Positions 38,453-46,312 of a stretch of 48,696 nt of DNA are shown here, piece after piece. Position 1 is the first letter of the stretch, and the number at the start of each line of letters is the position of its first letter. Origin of the DNA: an uncultured Prevotella sp. (GTDB lineage: Bacteria > Bacteroidota > Bacteroidia > Bacteroidales > Bacteroidaceae); contig ONTZ01000021.1 in the NCBI GenBank assembly GCA_900320905.1, positions 1-48,696 on the forward strand, given 5' to 3'. A program made the translations under genes and the position numbers. The notes under the pieces are model-generated. The model was given only the letters and a program-made list of their open reading frames with translations. It was not told where the DNA came from and ran no database searches.

Positions 38453-39658
38453 GAGGGCGACTTCATTAAACTGAACAAGAAACTGCTGCCCCTGAGTTGG
38501 GTGTACGGCTTGGGCGTGGGATTCAGGAACCTTCTCTTTGAGATGGGAATCCTGAAAGAACACACCTACCAGACACCCATTATCTCAGTGGGAAACATCA
38601 CCGTCGGCGGCACAGGGAAGACACCCCATGTGGAATATCTGGTCCGACTGCTGAAAGGCCATCTCCACGTAGCGGTGCTGAGCCGCGGCTACAAACGGAA
38701 GAGCAGAGGATTCCTGGTGGCAACACCTGAGACACCCTTGCGCGACCTCGGCGACGAGCCCTACCAGATGAAACAGAAATATCCGGAAATCGACGTGGCC
38801 GTGGATGCCAAACGGACAAGGGGCATCGGGCGTCTGATCAGCGGGACATACACCAAGAAAGAGGTAGATGCCATCCTCCTCGATGATGCCTATCAGCATC
38901 GTTATGTCAAACCCGGACTGAATATCCTGCTGGTTGACTATCACCGTCTGATCATCTACGACAAACTGTTGCCCGCAGGCAGGCTCCGCGAGCCCGTCAA
39001 GGGGAAAGACAGAGCCGACATCGTCATCATCACCAAGTGCCCGACGACCCTCAACCCCATGGAGTTCCGCGTGCTGACGAAACAGATGAACCTCTACCCC
39101 TATCAGCAACTTTTCTTCACCACGATTAAGTACGAGCCGCTGAGGCGGCTCTTCCCGGAGAGACCGGATTACCCGGATTACCCGGAGAGACCGGATTACC
39201 CGGAGGGCCTCGACGCCCTGGCTGGCAAAAACATCCTGCTGCTCACGGGCATTGCCTCGCCGAAGCAGATCTACTACGACTTAAAGTCATATACCTCCAA
39301 CATCACCCCGCTCAGATACGGCGACCATCACAACTTCAAGAAAAAAGACATCAAGAAGATCAATGAGGCGTTCGAGGCCCTGCCCTCGCCCAAACTGATC
39401 ATCACCACGGAAAAAGATGCCGTCCGTCTGAGAGACGTTGAAAGACTGAGTCCCGAAGCAAGGCGCAGTCTCTATGTATTACCCATCAGCATCCAATTCA
39501 TGCTGCAAGGAGAAGAATCATTTAACGAAAAAATATTAGGTTATGTACGCAAAAATTCAAGAAACAGCATCCTGGCTAAAAGCAAGGATGACTACAAGTC
39601 CAAAGACAGCCATTATTCTGGGAACAGGCCTCGGACAATTAGCTTCAGAGATAACTGA
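38450..39658 (+). CDS. lpxK: Tetraacyldisaccharide 4'-kinase LpxK
   Basis: The 402-residue product phosphorylates the lipid A precursor at the 4' position at the inner membrane. The opening FIKLNKKLLPLSWVYGLGVG aligns with the usual LpxK N-terminus and is followed by the P-loop ISVGNITVGGTGKTPHVEYL, then GYKRKSRGF, LLDDAYQHRYVKPGLNILL and GDHHNFKKKDI. The start is GTG at 38450, because a stop lies two codons upstream and no ATG fits. Two oddities are a nine-residue repeated insertion PERPDYPDY-PERPDYPEG near residues 236-252 and a C-terminal tail of about 30 residues beyond the family's usual end at YVRKNSRNS. The tail overlaps the next gene by 116 bases. Confidence 0.93.
   Translation: MEGDFIKLNKKLLPLSWVYGLGVGFRNLLFEMGILKEHTYQTPIISVGNITVGGTGKTPHVEYLVRLLKGHLHVAVLSRGYKRKSRGFLVATPETPLRDLGDEPYQMKQKYPEIDVAVDAKRTRGIGRLISGTYTKKEVDAILLDDAYQHRYVKPGLNILLVDYHRLIIYDKLLPAGRLREPVKGKDRADIVIITKCPTTLNPMEFRVLTKQMNLYPYQQLFFTTIKYEPLRRLFPERPDYPDYPERPDYPEGLDALAGKNILLLTGIASPKQIYYDLKSYTSNITPLRYGDHHNFKKKDIKKINEAFEALPSPKLIITTEKDAVRLRDVERLSPEARRSLYVLPISIQFMLQGEESFNEKILGYVRKNSRNSILAKSKDDYKSKDSHYSGNRPRTISFRDN
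39154..39205 (+). repeat. 27-bp repeat inside lpxK
   Basis: The 27-bp unit that begins CCCGGAGAGACCGGATTA (39154-39180) is followed by a second, partial copy (39181-39205). It encodes PERPDYPDY and then PERPDYPEG. The length is a multiple of three, so copy-number change keeps the frame. Confidence 0.85.
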
Positions 39659-40415
39659 CAAGCAGGAGGTCCCGTACTCTGAGATACCCAACTTTCCCGT
39701 CTCTACGGTAGAAGGTCATAGCGGCAAACTTATCTTCGGCAAACTGGGTGGCGTGGATATCCTCGCCATGCAGGGACGCTTCCATTTCTATGAGGGCTAC
39801 TCGATGAAGGAAGTGACCTTCCCCATCCGCGTGATGTACGAACTGGGCATCAAGACACTCTTCGTCAGCAATGCCGCCGGCGGCATGAATGAGAATTTCC
39901 GTGTGGGCGACCTGATGATCATCACCGACCACATCAACTTCTTCCCCGAGCATCCCCTCCGTGGCAAGAATTTCCCCACCGGTCCGCGATTCCCCGATAT
40001 GCACGAGACCTACGACCAGACTCTCATCAAACTCGCTACGGAGATAGCCAAGGAGAAAAAGATACGCGTCAAATACGGAGTCTATGTCGGCGTACAAGGC
40101 CCCACCTTCGAGACACCCGCAGAATATAAGATGTACCGCATCATAGGCGGCGATGCCGTCGGCATGTCCACCGTACCAGAGGTGATTGTTGCCCACCACT
40201 GCGGCATCCGCATCTTCGGCGTGTCTGTCATCACCGACCTGGGCGGCTTTGATGCGCCTGTCGAAGTGAGCCACGAAGAGGTACAGGAGGCCGCCAACAA
40301 GGCCCAGCCGTTCATGACGGAGATCATGCGCGAGATGATTGTACGCTCCGAGAAGGTAGAGAGCACCAAGAAAGAGAAATACAATACCGACCACCCGACA
40401 GAGAAATGGAAATAG
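39543..40415 (+). CDS. punA: Purine nucleoside phosphorylase
   Basis: The 290-residue product matches the trimeric purine nucleoside phosphorylase family. It has the phosphate loop AIILGTGLGQLA (about 24-35), EGHSGKLIFG, NAAGGMNENFRVGDLMIITDHIN, GVYVGVQGPTFETPAEYKM and GGDAVGMSTVPEVIVAHHCGI. It releases purine bases from inosine and guanosine for salvage. The ATG at 39543 gives the usual N-terminus (MYAKIQETASWLKAR). The first 116 bases lie inside the lpxK frame, and the last 10 overlap thiL, so the three genes form one transcription unit. Confidence 0.95.
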   Translation: MYAKIQETASWLKARMTTSPKTAIILGTGLGQLASEITDKQEVPYSEIPNFPVSTVEGHSGKLIFGKLGGVDILAMQGRFHFYEGYSMKEVTFPIRVMYELGIKTLFVSNAAGGMNENFRVGDLMIITDHINFFPEHPLRGKNFPTGPRFPDMHETYDQTLIKLATEIAKEKKIRVKYGVYVGVQGPTFETPAEYKMYRIIGGDAVGMSTVPEVIVAHHCGIRIFGVSVITDLGGFDAPVEVSHEEVQEAANKAQPFMTEIMREMIVRSEKVESTKKEKYNTDHPTEKWK

Positions 40416-41515
40416 CGACACTGGGCGAGTTCGGTCTGATCGACCGGCTCACGAAAGATATAGAGATCAAGAACGAATCGACAAAGTACGGCGTGGGCGA
40501 CGACTGCGCCGTACTCTCCTACCCCGACAGGCAGGTGCTGGTCACCACCGACCTGTTGATGGAGGGTGTCCATTTCGACCTGACCTATATCGACCTGAAG
40601 CACCTCGGCTACAAGAGTGCGATGGTGAATATCAGCGACATCTTCGCCATGAACGGCACCCCCCGGCAGATGACCGTCTCACTGGCCATCAGCAAACGGT
40701 TCAGCGTGGAGGACATCGAGGCGTTCTACAGCGGACTGCGCCTGGCATGCGACAAATGGCAGGTGGATATCGTCGGCGGCGACACGACCTCTAGTTTCAC
40801 GGGTCTCGCCATCAGCATCACCTGTATCGGCGAAGCCAAGAAAGAGGATATCGTCTTCCGCAACGGTGCCAAGGACACCGACCTCGTCTGCGTCTCCGGC
40901 GACCTCGGCGCTGCCTACATGGGGCTCCAACTGCTGGAGCGCGAGAAGGCGGTGTACTACGCACAGATCAACGACCTCCAGAAGCAGATTGCCGAGGCGA
41001 AAAGTGCCGGTGACGAGAAGAGAATCTCCATGCTCAACTCTCAGTTCGCTACTCTCAAGGATTTCCAGCCCGATTTCAGTGGCAAGGAATACCTGTTGCA
41101 ACGCCAGTTGCAGACGGAGGCCCGTGGCGACATCGTCAAGAAACTCCGTGAGGCAGGCATCCGTCCCACCGCCATGATGGACATCAGCGACGGACTGTCG
41201 TCAGAACTCCTGCATATCTGCAAGCAGTCTGGCGTGGGCTGCCGCATCTACGAGAAGAATATCCCCATCGACTACCAGACGGCCGTCATGGCAGAGGAGA
41301 TGAATATGAATGTCACCACCTGTGCCCTCAACGGCGGCGAGGATTACGAACTGCTGTTCACCGTTCCCATCGGCGACCATGAGAAGATTGAGCAGATCGA
41401 CGGAGTCAAACTCATCGGGCATATCACGGAAGAGAAGTTCGGAAAGGTGCTCGTCACCCGAGACAACCAGGAGTTTGACCTGAAGGCCCAAGGGTGGAAC
41501 CCGCTGGAGAAGTGA
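40406..41515 (+). CDS. thiL: Thiamine-monophosphate kinase ThiL
   Basis: The 369-residue product makes thiamine diphosphate from thiamine monophosphate and ATP. It shows the ThiL pattern: GEFGLIDRLTK, YGVGDDCAVL, TTDLLMEGVHFD, NISDIFAMNGTPRQM, VGGDTTSS and, after the middle, AMMDISDGLSSELLHI and NGGEDYELLFTV. Between the two halves (about residues 178-232) there is a charged, helix-prone insertion (EREKAVYYAQINDLQKQIAE), longer than in E. coli ThiL, probably a coiled arm. The start overlaps punA by 10 bases. The stop TGA is provided by a heptamer repeat unit. Confidence 0.95.
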   Translation: MEIATLGEFGLIDRLTKDIEIKNESTKYGVGDDCAVLSYPDRQVLVTTDLLMEGVHFDLTYIDLKHLGYKSAMVNISDIFAMNGTPRQMTVSLAISKRFSVEDIEAFYSGLRLACDKWQVDIVGGDTTSSFTGLAISITCIGEAKKEDIVFRNGAKDTDLVCVSGDLGAAYMGLQLLEREKAVYYAQINDLQKQIAEAKSAGDEKRISMLNSQFATLKDFQPDFSGKEYLLQRQLQTEARGDIVKKLREAGIRPTAMMDISDGLSSELLHICKQSGVGCRIYEKNIPIDYQTAVMAEEMNMNVTTCALNGGEDYELLFTVPIGDHEKIEQIDGVKLIGHITEEKFGKVLVTRDNQEFDLKAQGWNPLEK

Positions 41516-41617
41516 GAAGTGAGAAGGGAAAAGGGAAAAGTGAGAAGGGAGAAGGGAGAAATCTTTAAAAAAGGTTAAAGAAGAAGCATTTTTCACTTTT
41601 CGTTTCTCTCTTTTCAC
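41512..41617 (+). repeat. Heptamer array after thiL with inverted partner
   Basis: Seven 7-bp units (41512-41560) read GTGAGAA, GTGAGAA, GGGAAAA, GGGAAAA, GTGAGAA, GGGAGAA, GGGAGAA. The first supplies the thiL stop TGA (41513-41515). After a 29-base gap an inverted set follows (41590-41617: TTTTCAC, TTTTCGT, TTCTCTC, TTTTCAC). The purine and pyrimidine halves can pair into a long imperfect hairpin, which may end the thiL transcript before the tRNA gene. Confidence 0.9.
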
Positions 41618-41627
41618 TTTTTCTTAG

Positions 41628-41635
41628 TACCTTTG
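41628..41635 (+). promoter_or_regulatory. Candidate tRNA-Phe -7 promoter box
   Basis: TACCTTTG lies 34 bases before the tRNA. The expected -33 TTTG is not clear, because the upstream sequence is the pyrimidine repeat (TTTTC). Confidence 0.4.
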
Positions 41636-41669
41636 CACCCGCAAACGAAAGGATTGCAACCACAGACAT

Positions 41670-41742
41670 GGTGCCTTAGCTCAGTTGGTAGAGCATCGGA
41701 CTGAAAATCCGTGTGTCCCCGGTTCGATTCCTGGAGGTACCA
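41670..41742 (+). tRNA. tRNA-Phe (anticodon GAA)
   Basis: A 73-base cloverleaf can be folded: acceptor GGTGCCT/AGGTACC (with one G-T pair), D stem GCTC/GAGC, anticodon loop CTGAAAA with GAA, T loop TTCGATT and discriminator A. CCA is not encoded, which is normal for this phylum. Two stems contain a mismatch: positions 27 and 43 (T-T) in the anticodon stem and 51 and 63 (C-T) in the T stem. Confidence 0.93.
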
Positions 41743-41757
41743 CTCCTCCTTTCATTA

Positions 41758-41792
41758 GCCCGGTTATCCCTCGTGGAGCCGGGTTTTCTTTT
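41758..41792 (+). terminator. Terminator after tRNA-Phe
   Basis: CCCGG (41759-41763) pairs with CCGGG (41779-41783), with extra pairing TCC/GGA inside, followed by TTTTCTTTT. It lies 16 bases beyond the tRNA and before the histidine phosphatase gene. Confidence 0.8.
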
Positions 41793-41806
41793 AATTATAA
41801 TAAGGT

Positions 41807-43096
41807 ATGAAAAGACTCATGACAACCCTCGCAGTCGCCTTGACGGCACTTGCCATCACCGCACAGACTGCCCGCGAAGAAATCAAAGCCAACAAGTATC
41901 TGTCTGGCAGTCAGTATCTGGACTACAACCGTCGCCTACCCGACAAGCCCCTCACCCCCGCCCCCAAAGGCTATGAGCCATTCTACATGAGTCACTACGG
42001 TCGGCACGGATCCCGTTGGCTGATTGCCGAAAACAGTTACATCGGTCCCCGCAACACCCTCCGTGAAGCAAAGGAACTGGGCAAGTTGACTCCCCTCGGC
42101 GAAGAGACACTCCGTAAGATTGAGGCCTTCGAGCCCACCTCGGTGGACCGTCTGGGCGACCTCTCCACCGTCGGCGAGCGCCAGCATCACGGCATCGGCA
42201 TGCGCCTGGCCCAGAACTTCCCCGAGATCTTCAAGAGCAAGAATGTTCTCATCGACGCCCGTTCCACGGTGGTCAACCGCTGCATCCTCTCTATGATTGC
42301 CGAATGCGAGGAGTTGGCGGCTGCCAATCCGTCAGCCCGTTTCCACAATGATGTCAGTGAGTCGTTACAATACTACCTCAACCAGCCCTGGGACGGTCTT
42401 GTGAAAGAGACCGGCAACGACGGTAAGGTACGCCGTGAGTTGTGGCGCGACAAATACACCCATCCCGAACGCCTGATGAGCGCCCTCTTCAACGACCAGC
42501 AGTGGGTGTTCAACAACCTCCGTGCCAGTGCCTTCATGCGCAGTCTCTTCGAGATTGCCACGAATATGCAGAGCCACGACACCGACATCGAACTCTTCTC
42601 CCTCTTCACCGATGAGGAGATCTACGACCTGTGGCGACAGAACAACATCGGCTGGTACCTCAACTACGGTCCTGCCCCACAGACGAAAGGCATCATGCCC
42701 TTCAGTCAGCGCAACCTCCTGAGGAACATCATCGAGACCGCCGACACCGTCACCCAGACACAGGCCACCCTCCGCTTCGGCCACGAGGTGTGCGTCATGC
42801 CGCTCGCCTGTCTGCTCGAACTCGACAACTGCGCCGTACAGGTGGAGAACCTCGACGAACTCGACCAGTACTGGCAGAACTACAAGATCTTCCCCATGGG
42901 CTGTAACATCCAACTCATCTTCTACCGTCCAAAGAAAGGCTCAGGGGATATTCTGGTGAAGGCGCTGCTCAACGAGCGCGAAGTCACTCTTCCCATTAGC
43001 ACCGACCAGCACCCCTATTACAAATGGGCCGACCTGCGCCAGTACTATCTCGACAAACTCGCTAAGTTCGACAAACTGAACGAAGAATCAAAATAA
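41807..43096 (+). CDS. Secreted histidine acid phosphatase (phytase-like)
   Basis: The 429-residue product starts with a signal peptide (MKRLMTTLAVALTALAITAQ). The branch-2 histidine phosphatase active site is SHYGRHGSRW (about residues 62-71), with the phosphorylated His. The second catalytic His with its acid partner is in RFGHEVCVMPL (about 322-332). The HE pair is closer to multiple inositol polyphosphate phosphatases than to HD-type acid phosphatases, so an inositol phosphate or another phosphomonoester is a likely substrate. Location is periplasmic or surface. The leader ends ATAAGGTATG, like sppA. It follows the tRNA terminator. Confidence 0.88.
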   Translation: MKRLMTTLAVALTALAITAQTAREEIKANKYLSGSQYLDYNRRLPDKPLTPAPKGYEPFYMSHYGRHGSRWLIAENSYIGPRNTLREAKELGKLTPLGEETLRKIEAFEPTSVDRLGDLSTVGERQHHGIGMRLAQNFPEIFKSKNVLIDARSTVVNRCILSMIAECEELAAANPSARFHNDVSESLQYYLNQPWDGLVKETGNDGKVRRELWRDKYTHPERLMSALFNDQQWVFNNLRASAFMRSLFEIATNMQSHDTDIELFSLFTDEEIYDLWRQNNIGWYLNYGPAPQTKGIMPFSQRNLLRNIIETADTVTQTQATLRFGHEVCVMPLACLLELDNCAVQVENLDELDQYWQNYKIFPMGCNIQLIFYRPKKGSGDILVKALLNEREVTLPISTDQHPYYKWADLRQYYLDKLAKFDKLNEESK

Positions 43097-43132
43097 TCAA
43101 AGTGTATAATAGTCAAATCGTCTAATAGCACT

Positions 43133-43978
43133 ATGGGAATCGTCATCGGAATCGACGTGGGTATCTCCACAACCAAGATCGTAGGCATCAAGAACAACAA
43201 GATCTCTGCCCCTATCCGCATCACGGCAGCCGACCCCATCACCTCACTCTACGGGGCCTTCGGCAAGTATCTGCACGACAACAACATTGAACTGAAAGAC
43301 GTGGAGCACGTCATGCTGACCGGTGTGGGAGCCGCCTACATCGACCAGCCCATCTACGGCCTGCCCACCAGCAAGTCGCAGGAGTTCATCGCCGACGGTC
43401 TCGGCGCACGCTTTGAGTCGAAACTCGACCACACCATCGTGGTCTCGATGGGAACAGGTACATCCTTCGTCAAATGCGACGGCGATGACATGCGCCATAT
43501 CGGCGGTATCGGCGTGGGAGGCGGTACGCTGGCCGGACTGGCACGTATCATGCTAAACACCAGTGATATCAAGACCGTAGCGACTCTTGCCCAACAGGGA
43601 AACATCCGGAATATCGACCTCACCATCGGCGACATCAGTCCACAGCCACTGCCCGGACTGCCGATGGATACCACCGCCTCCAACTTCGCCCGCGCCCAGA
43701 GCGACGCCTCGAAGGAAGACATTGCCGCCGGCATCATCAAGATGGTGCTCCAGTCGATAGGCTCTGCCGCCTGGCTCGCCTCCCTCGGCAGCGACATCCG
43801 CGACTTCGTGCTCATCGGCAACCTCTCGCTGCTGCCGCAGTGCAAGGAAGTGTTCCCTGCCTTGGAGAAACTCTACGACATCCGTTTCCACATCCCCAAA
43901 TATTCGCAGTACTGCACCGCCATCGGCGCAGCACTCGATTTCGGATATTCAAAAAAGCAGGGAAAGGACACGCTCTAG
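43133..43978 (+). CDS. coaW: Type II pantothenate kinase
   Basis: The 281-residue product belongs to the ASKHA (actin-like) kinase fold: phosphate-1 motif GIDVGISTTKIVG (6-18), IVVSMGTGTSF (about 102-112), HIGGIGVGGGTLAGLARIML, and the C-terminal FVLIGNLS and YCTAIGAALDFG. It catalyses the first committed step of coenzyme A synthesis in the cytoplasm. It lies 36 bases after the phosphatase gene on the same strand and ends 26 bases from the convergent PAP2 gene, with no clear terminator between them. Confidence 0.92.
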   Translation: MGIVIGIDVGISTTKIVGIKNNKISAPIRITAADPITSLYGAFGKYLHDNNIELKDVEHVMLTGVGAAYIDQPIYGLPTSKSQEFIADGLGARFESKLDHTIVVSMGTGTSFVKCDGDDMRHIGGIGVGGGTLAGLARIMLNTSDIKTVATLAQQGNIRNIDLTIGDISPQPLPGLPMDTTASNFARAQSDASKEDIAAGIIKMVLQSIGSAAWLASLGSDIRDFVLIGNLSLLPQCKEVFPALEKLYDIRFHIPKYSQYCTAIGAALDFGYSKKQGKDTL

Positions 43979-44004
43979 AATCTGATGCCCCCGATGGTAG
44001 AGTC

Positions 44005-45798
44005 TTAGAACGAAACGGCGAACGACGCACCGATGGTCAGGTAGTGCATCTTCTTCTCTTTCTCAAACTCCAGTGGAGCCGTAGGCATGCCACACACCTC
44101 GTACACCGTGCTCAGGTCGGGTGTCATCACCTTCATGAAACTCCAGGGATCGTATTTCAGGGTGAAGGTCTTCTTGGAGTAGTCGTAGTCGCAGAACACC
44201 CTCCACATGAAGTTCGACTTGTACTTGTAGGTCAGTGAGATACCGGTGCCGTATGTGGTAGAGTTGTTGCCGCCCATCGACAGATAGTCCCATTCCATGT
44301 CGTATTTGTTGCCATCATGGATATTGCTCAAGTCGAGAGCAGTCAATTCACCATTGTCTATCTCGATATGGGAGTCCATATTCTTCACCGTTCCCTTGTA
44401 GGCGGCGTTGATGTCGAGTTCCTGTGTCATCGTACGACCAACCAGGAATTTCGTACCCAGTGCGAATCGCTTGCTCAGGGGCAGGTTCAGGTAGAGACCC
44501 ACGTTAGCAGAGAACTCCGTCAGGTGGTCGCTCTCGACGGTGATTTCCTCATCGGTAACCACATCTGTCATCAGACGGTTAAAGTCGCCCGACGATATCA
44601 TATCCTCATCATTCAATTTGGTGGCATTATAAATATCATAGACCGTCTCCAAGAAGTCATCGCAGTCGTTTTGGGCTTGTCCTACGAAGTTACCCCAACT
44701 CTTGGCAGTCATCGCCCTCACGCGCAGGCGACCGCCTACACCGATATACTTGTTGAAGAAGTAGGCACCCTCGGCATCCACCGACGTGGCCGTGTGGAAA
44801 TCGATATTGACGTTATCAAGAACTTCATCACCCAATTCATTCGCGAGGTCCTTGTAAATGGAATTACCCGTCAGGTCATTCCAGGTGAAGCCGATGTCCT
44901 TCGAACCGAAACTCATGCCCATCGAGATGGCGAAGAACGATGGGTTCTCACTGAATCCCTCCAGATCGTTGCGCAACAGACCCTTACCCTTGAAGATGAT
45001 ATCACTCAGGGCATAGCCCAACTCCGTTGACATGATACCGATACCGGCACCTGAGAGCACATCACTGATCCAGTGGCGGTTGTTCAGGATACGCATCACA
45101 CCCGTAGCCGTAGCCACACCGTAGCCGGCCACTGAGAACCAGGGTGAGCGCGTCAGTCCGTACTCCTTGTGCAACATGGTGGCACCCACAAACGAGGTGG
45201 CCGTATGGCCCGAGGGCCATGAGTTGGCCGACGAGCCGTCGGGGCGCATCTCACTGGCGGTATATTTGATACCGTTCACGAGACCTGCCATGATACCGTA
45301 CGACATTGCTGCCGAAGCCAGCAGCCTGCCCCAGTCGCTACGCCCCTCATAGCCGCCTAACTTCAAGCCGACCGTCAATGCCGGACCGAAGTACTGCGTG
45401 TAGTCGTCGATACCTGTCTTGAAGTTGGTGAGCAGGCGCGTGTTGGCGTGCTTGTTGTTATAGTCCTGACGGAACGAGTTTTTCTCGCTCTTGATGATCC
45501 ATCCTGCAGCAAACACAGGGATTCCCACGAATGTCAGGTCGTCCATCACCTTATATGGCTTCACGTCCGGGTTGGTACGCATCCACGTCATTTGGTACTT
45601 GTTCACCTCAGGCGATGCCGCTTCCAGTTTCACCGTTCTGCCGAGGTGCACGTCTCTCACGCTGTAGTCCAGTTTCGGCTCCATCTCAGGAGTCGTCAGT
45701 TTCATCGGTTCCATATTCAGGAAATCAACCGCCGATGCATCGGCTGCCCCAAGAAGGCACATCGTGCCAATCACTGCTGTCAAAAGAATCTTTCTCAT
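44005..45798 (-). CDS. PAP2 phosphatase fused to C-terminal outer-membrane barrel
   Basis: From the ATG at 45798 the product has 597 residues. An earlier in-frame ATG at 45825 would add nine residues before the signal peptide (ending DASA). Residues about 80-280 are a PAP2 acid phosphatase: KYTASEMRP (178-186), WPSGHTATSF (194-203) and RILNNRHWISD (236-246), the three classic motifs, all with intact catalytic residues. Residues about 285-597 look like a beta-barrel with alternating hydrophobic strands, ending YLTIGASFAVSF with a terminal Phe. The phosphatase might act on lipid phosphates or undecaprenyl pyrophosphate from the periplasm; the substrate is unknown. Its promoter is in the 40-bp repeat at 45871. 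Confidence 0.85.
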   Translation of the reverse strand: MRKILLTAVIGTMCLLGAADASAVDFLNMEPMKLTTPEMEPKLDYSVRDVHLGRTVKLEAASPEVNKYQMTWMRTNPDVKPYKVMDDLTFVGIPVFAAGWIIKSEKNSFRQDYNNKHANTRLLTNFKTGIDDYTQYFGPALTVGLKLGGYEGRSDWGRLLASAAMSYGIMAGLVNGIKYTASEMRPDGSSANSWPSGHTATSFVGATMLHKEYGLTRSPWFSVAGYGVATATGVMRILNNRHWISDVLSGAGIGIMSTELGYALSDIIFKGKGLLRNDLEGFSENPSFFAISMGMSFGSKDIGFTWNDLTGNSIYKDLANELGDEVLDNVNIDFHTATSVDAEGAYFFNKYIGVGGRLRVRAMTAKSWGNFVGQAQNDCDDFLETVYDIYNATKLNDEDMISSGDFNRLMTDVVTDEEITVESDHLTEFSANVGLYLNLPLSKRFALGTKFLVGRTMTQELDINAAYKGTVKNMDSHIEIDNGELTALDLSNIHDGNKYDMEWDYLSMGGNNSTTYGTGISLTYKYKSNFMWRVFCDYDYSKKTFTLKYDPWSFMKVMTPDLSTVYEVCGMPTAPLEFEKEKKMHYLTIGASFAVSF

Positions 45799-45870
45799 AT
45801 TGGTGTAATTTTTAAAATTATGCATGCAGAGTTACGAATTCCTTTCTTTTTTGCATCTCTTATATTACTC

Positions 45871-45910
45871 GGCAAAGGTACAAATAAAAATCGGACTGAC
45901 CAAACATCAG
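45871..45910 (-). promoter_or_regulatory. PAP2 promoter, copy 1 of a 40-bp repeat
   Basis: On the minus strand: -7 box TACCTTTG (45873-45880), spacer 20, -33 TTTG (45901-45904). All 40 bases match 48452-48491 at 37 positions, well beyond the promoter boxes. The leader to the ATG at 45798 is about 70 bases. Confidence 0.8.
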
Positions 45911-46015
45911 GGGGTTAAATTTGTGCTAATTCGTGCTAATTTGTTTCTCAATTTATTTAACGCCTCTACTTTCGTGGTTCACAATCTGTTTAATACTTGC
46001 CATATTATAAACTAA

Positions 46016-46312
46016 AAACTATTTTTTAAACACGGATTATATGGATTATAAGGATTTGTGCTTCGCACATTCTTTGGGAAATGTGCATCAGATCTGGGGG
46101 ACGGCTTGTCCATAATCTCGCTCACATCATTCTTACGCATAGATGTTTTTCCCGCTTTTAGAGCACACTGGCCTGTACGGCGACCGTGCCGATGACGGTG
46201 CTGATGATGAACACACAGGAGTCAGGAACTTTGTGTACGCGAATTCCCGTTCAGCCGAATTTGCAAATTCGGCTGCCGTGAGTTGCGAATTTGTAATTCG
46301 CTTTTGAAAATC
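46016..46312. other. Gene-free stretch with palindromes
   Basis: About 300 bases without a convincing gene. A short hairpin TGTGCTTCGCACA is near 46049. A minus-strand frame (about 46160-46245) reads a hydrophobic peptide ending STVIGTVAVQASVL but lacks a start and is probably a remnant. The right end holds the two palindromes listed next. Confidence 0.5.
46253..46301. repeat. Two related palindromes, REP-like
   Basis: A perfect 22-bp palindrome (46253-46274, half-site AGCCGAATTTG) is followed 10 bases later by GCGAATTTGTAATTCGC (46285-46301, 7-bp arms). Both share the core CGAATTTG-n-AATTCG. They lie just past the PIN toxin stop on the minus strand, so they may end that transcript. Confidence 0.7.

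Noticed and set aside
40406-41515. Thiamine (TPP) riboswitch near thiL
   Set aside because: thiL starts inside punA, leaving no leader, and no Thi-box sequence was seen.
46160-46245. Small hydrophobic protein gene (ending STVIGTVAVQASVL), perhaps of the kind found near HU-like genes
   Set aside because: No start codon or promoter in frame, and similarity to any known family is too weak to claim.
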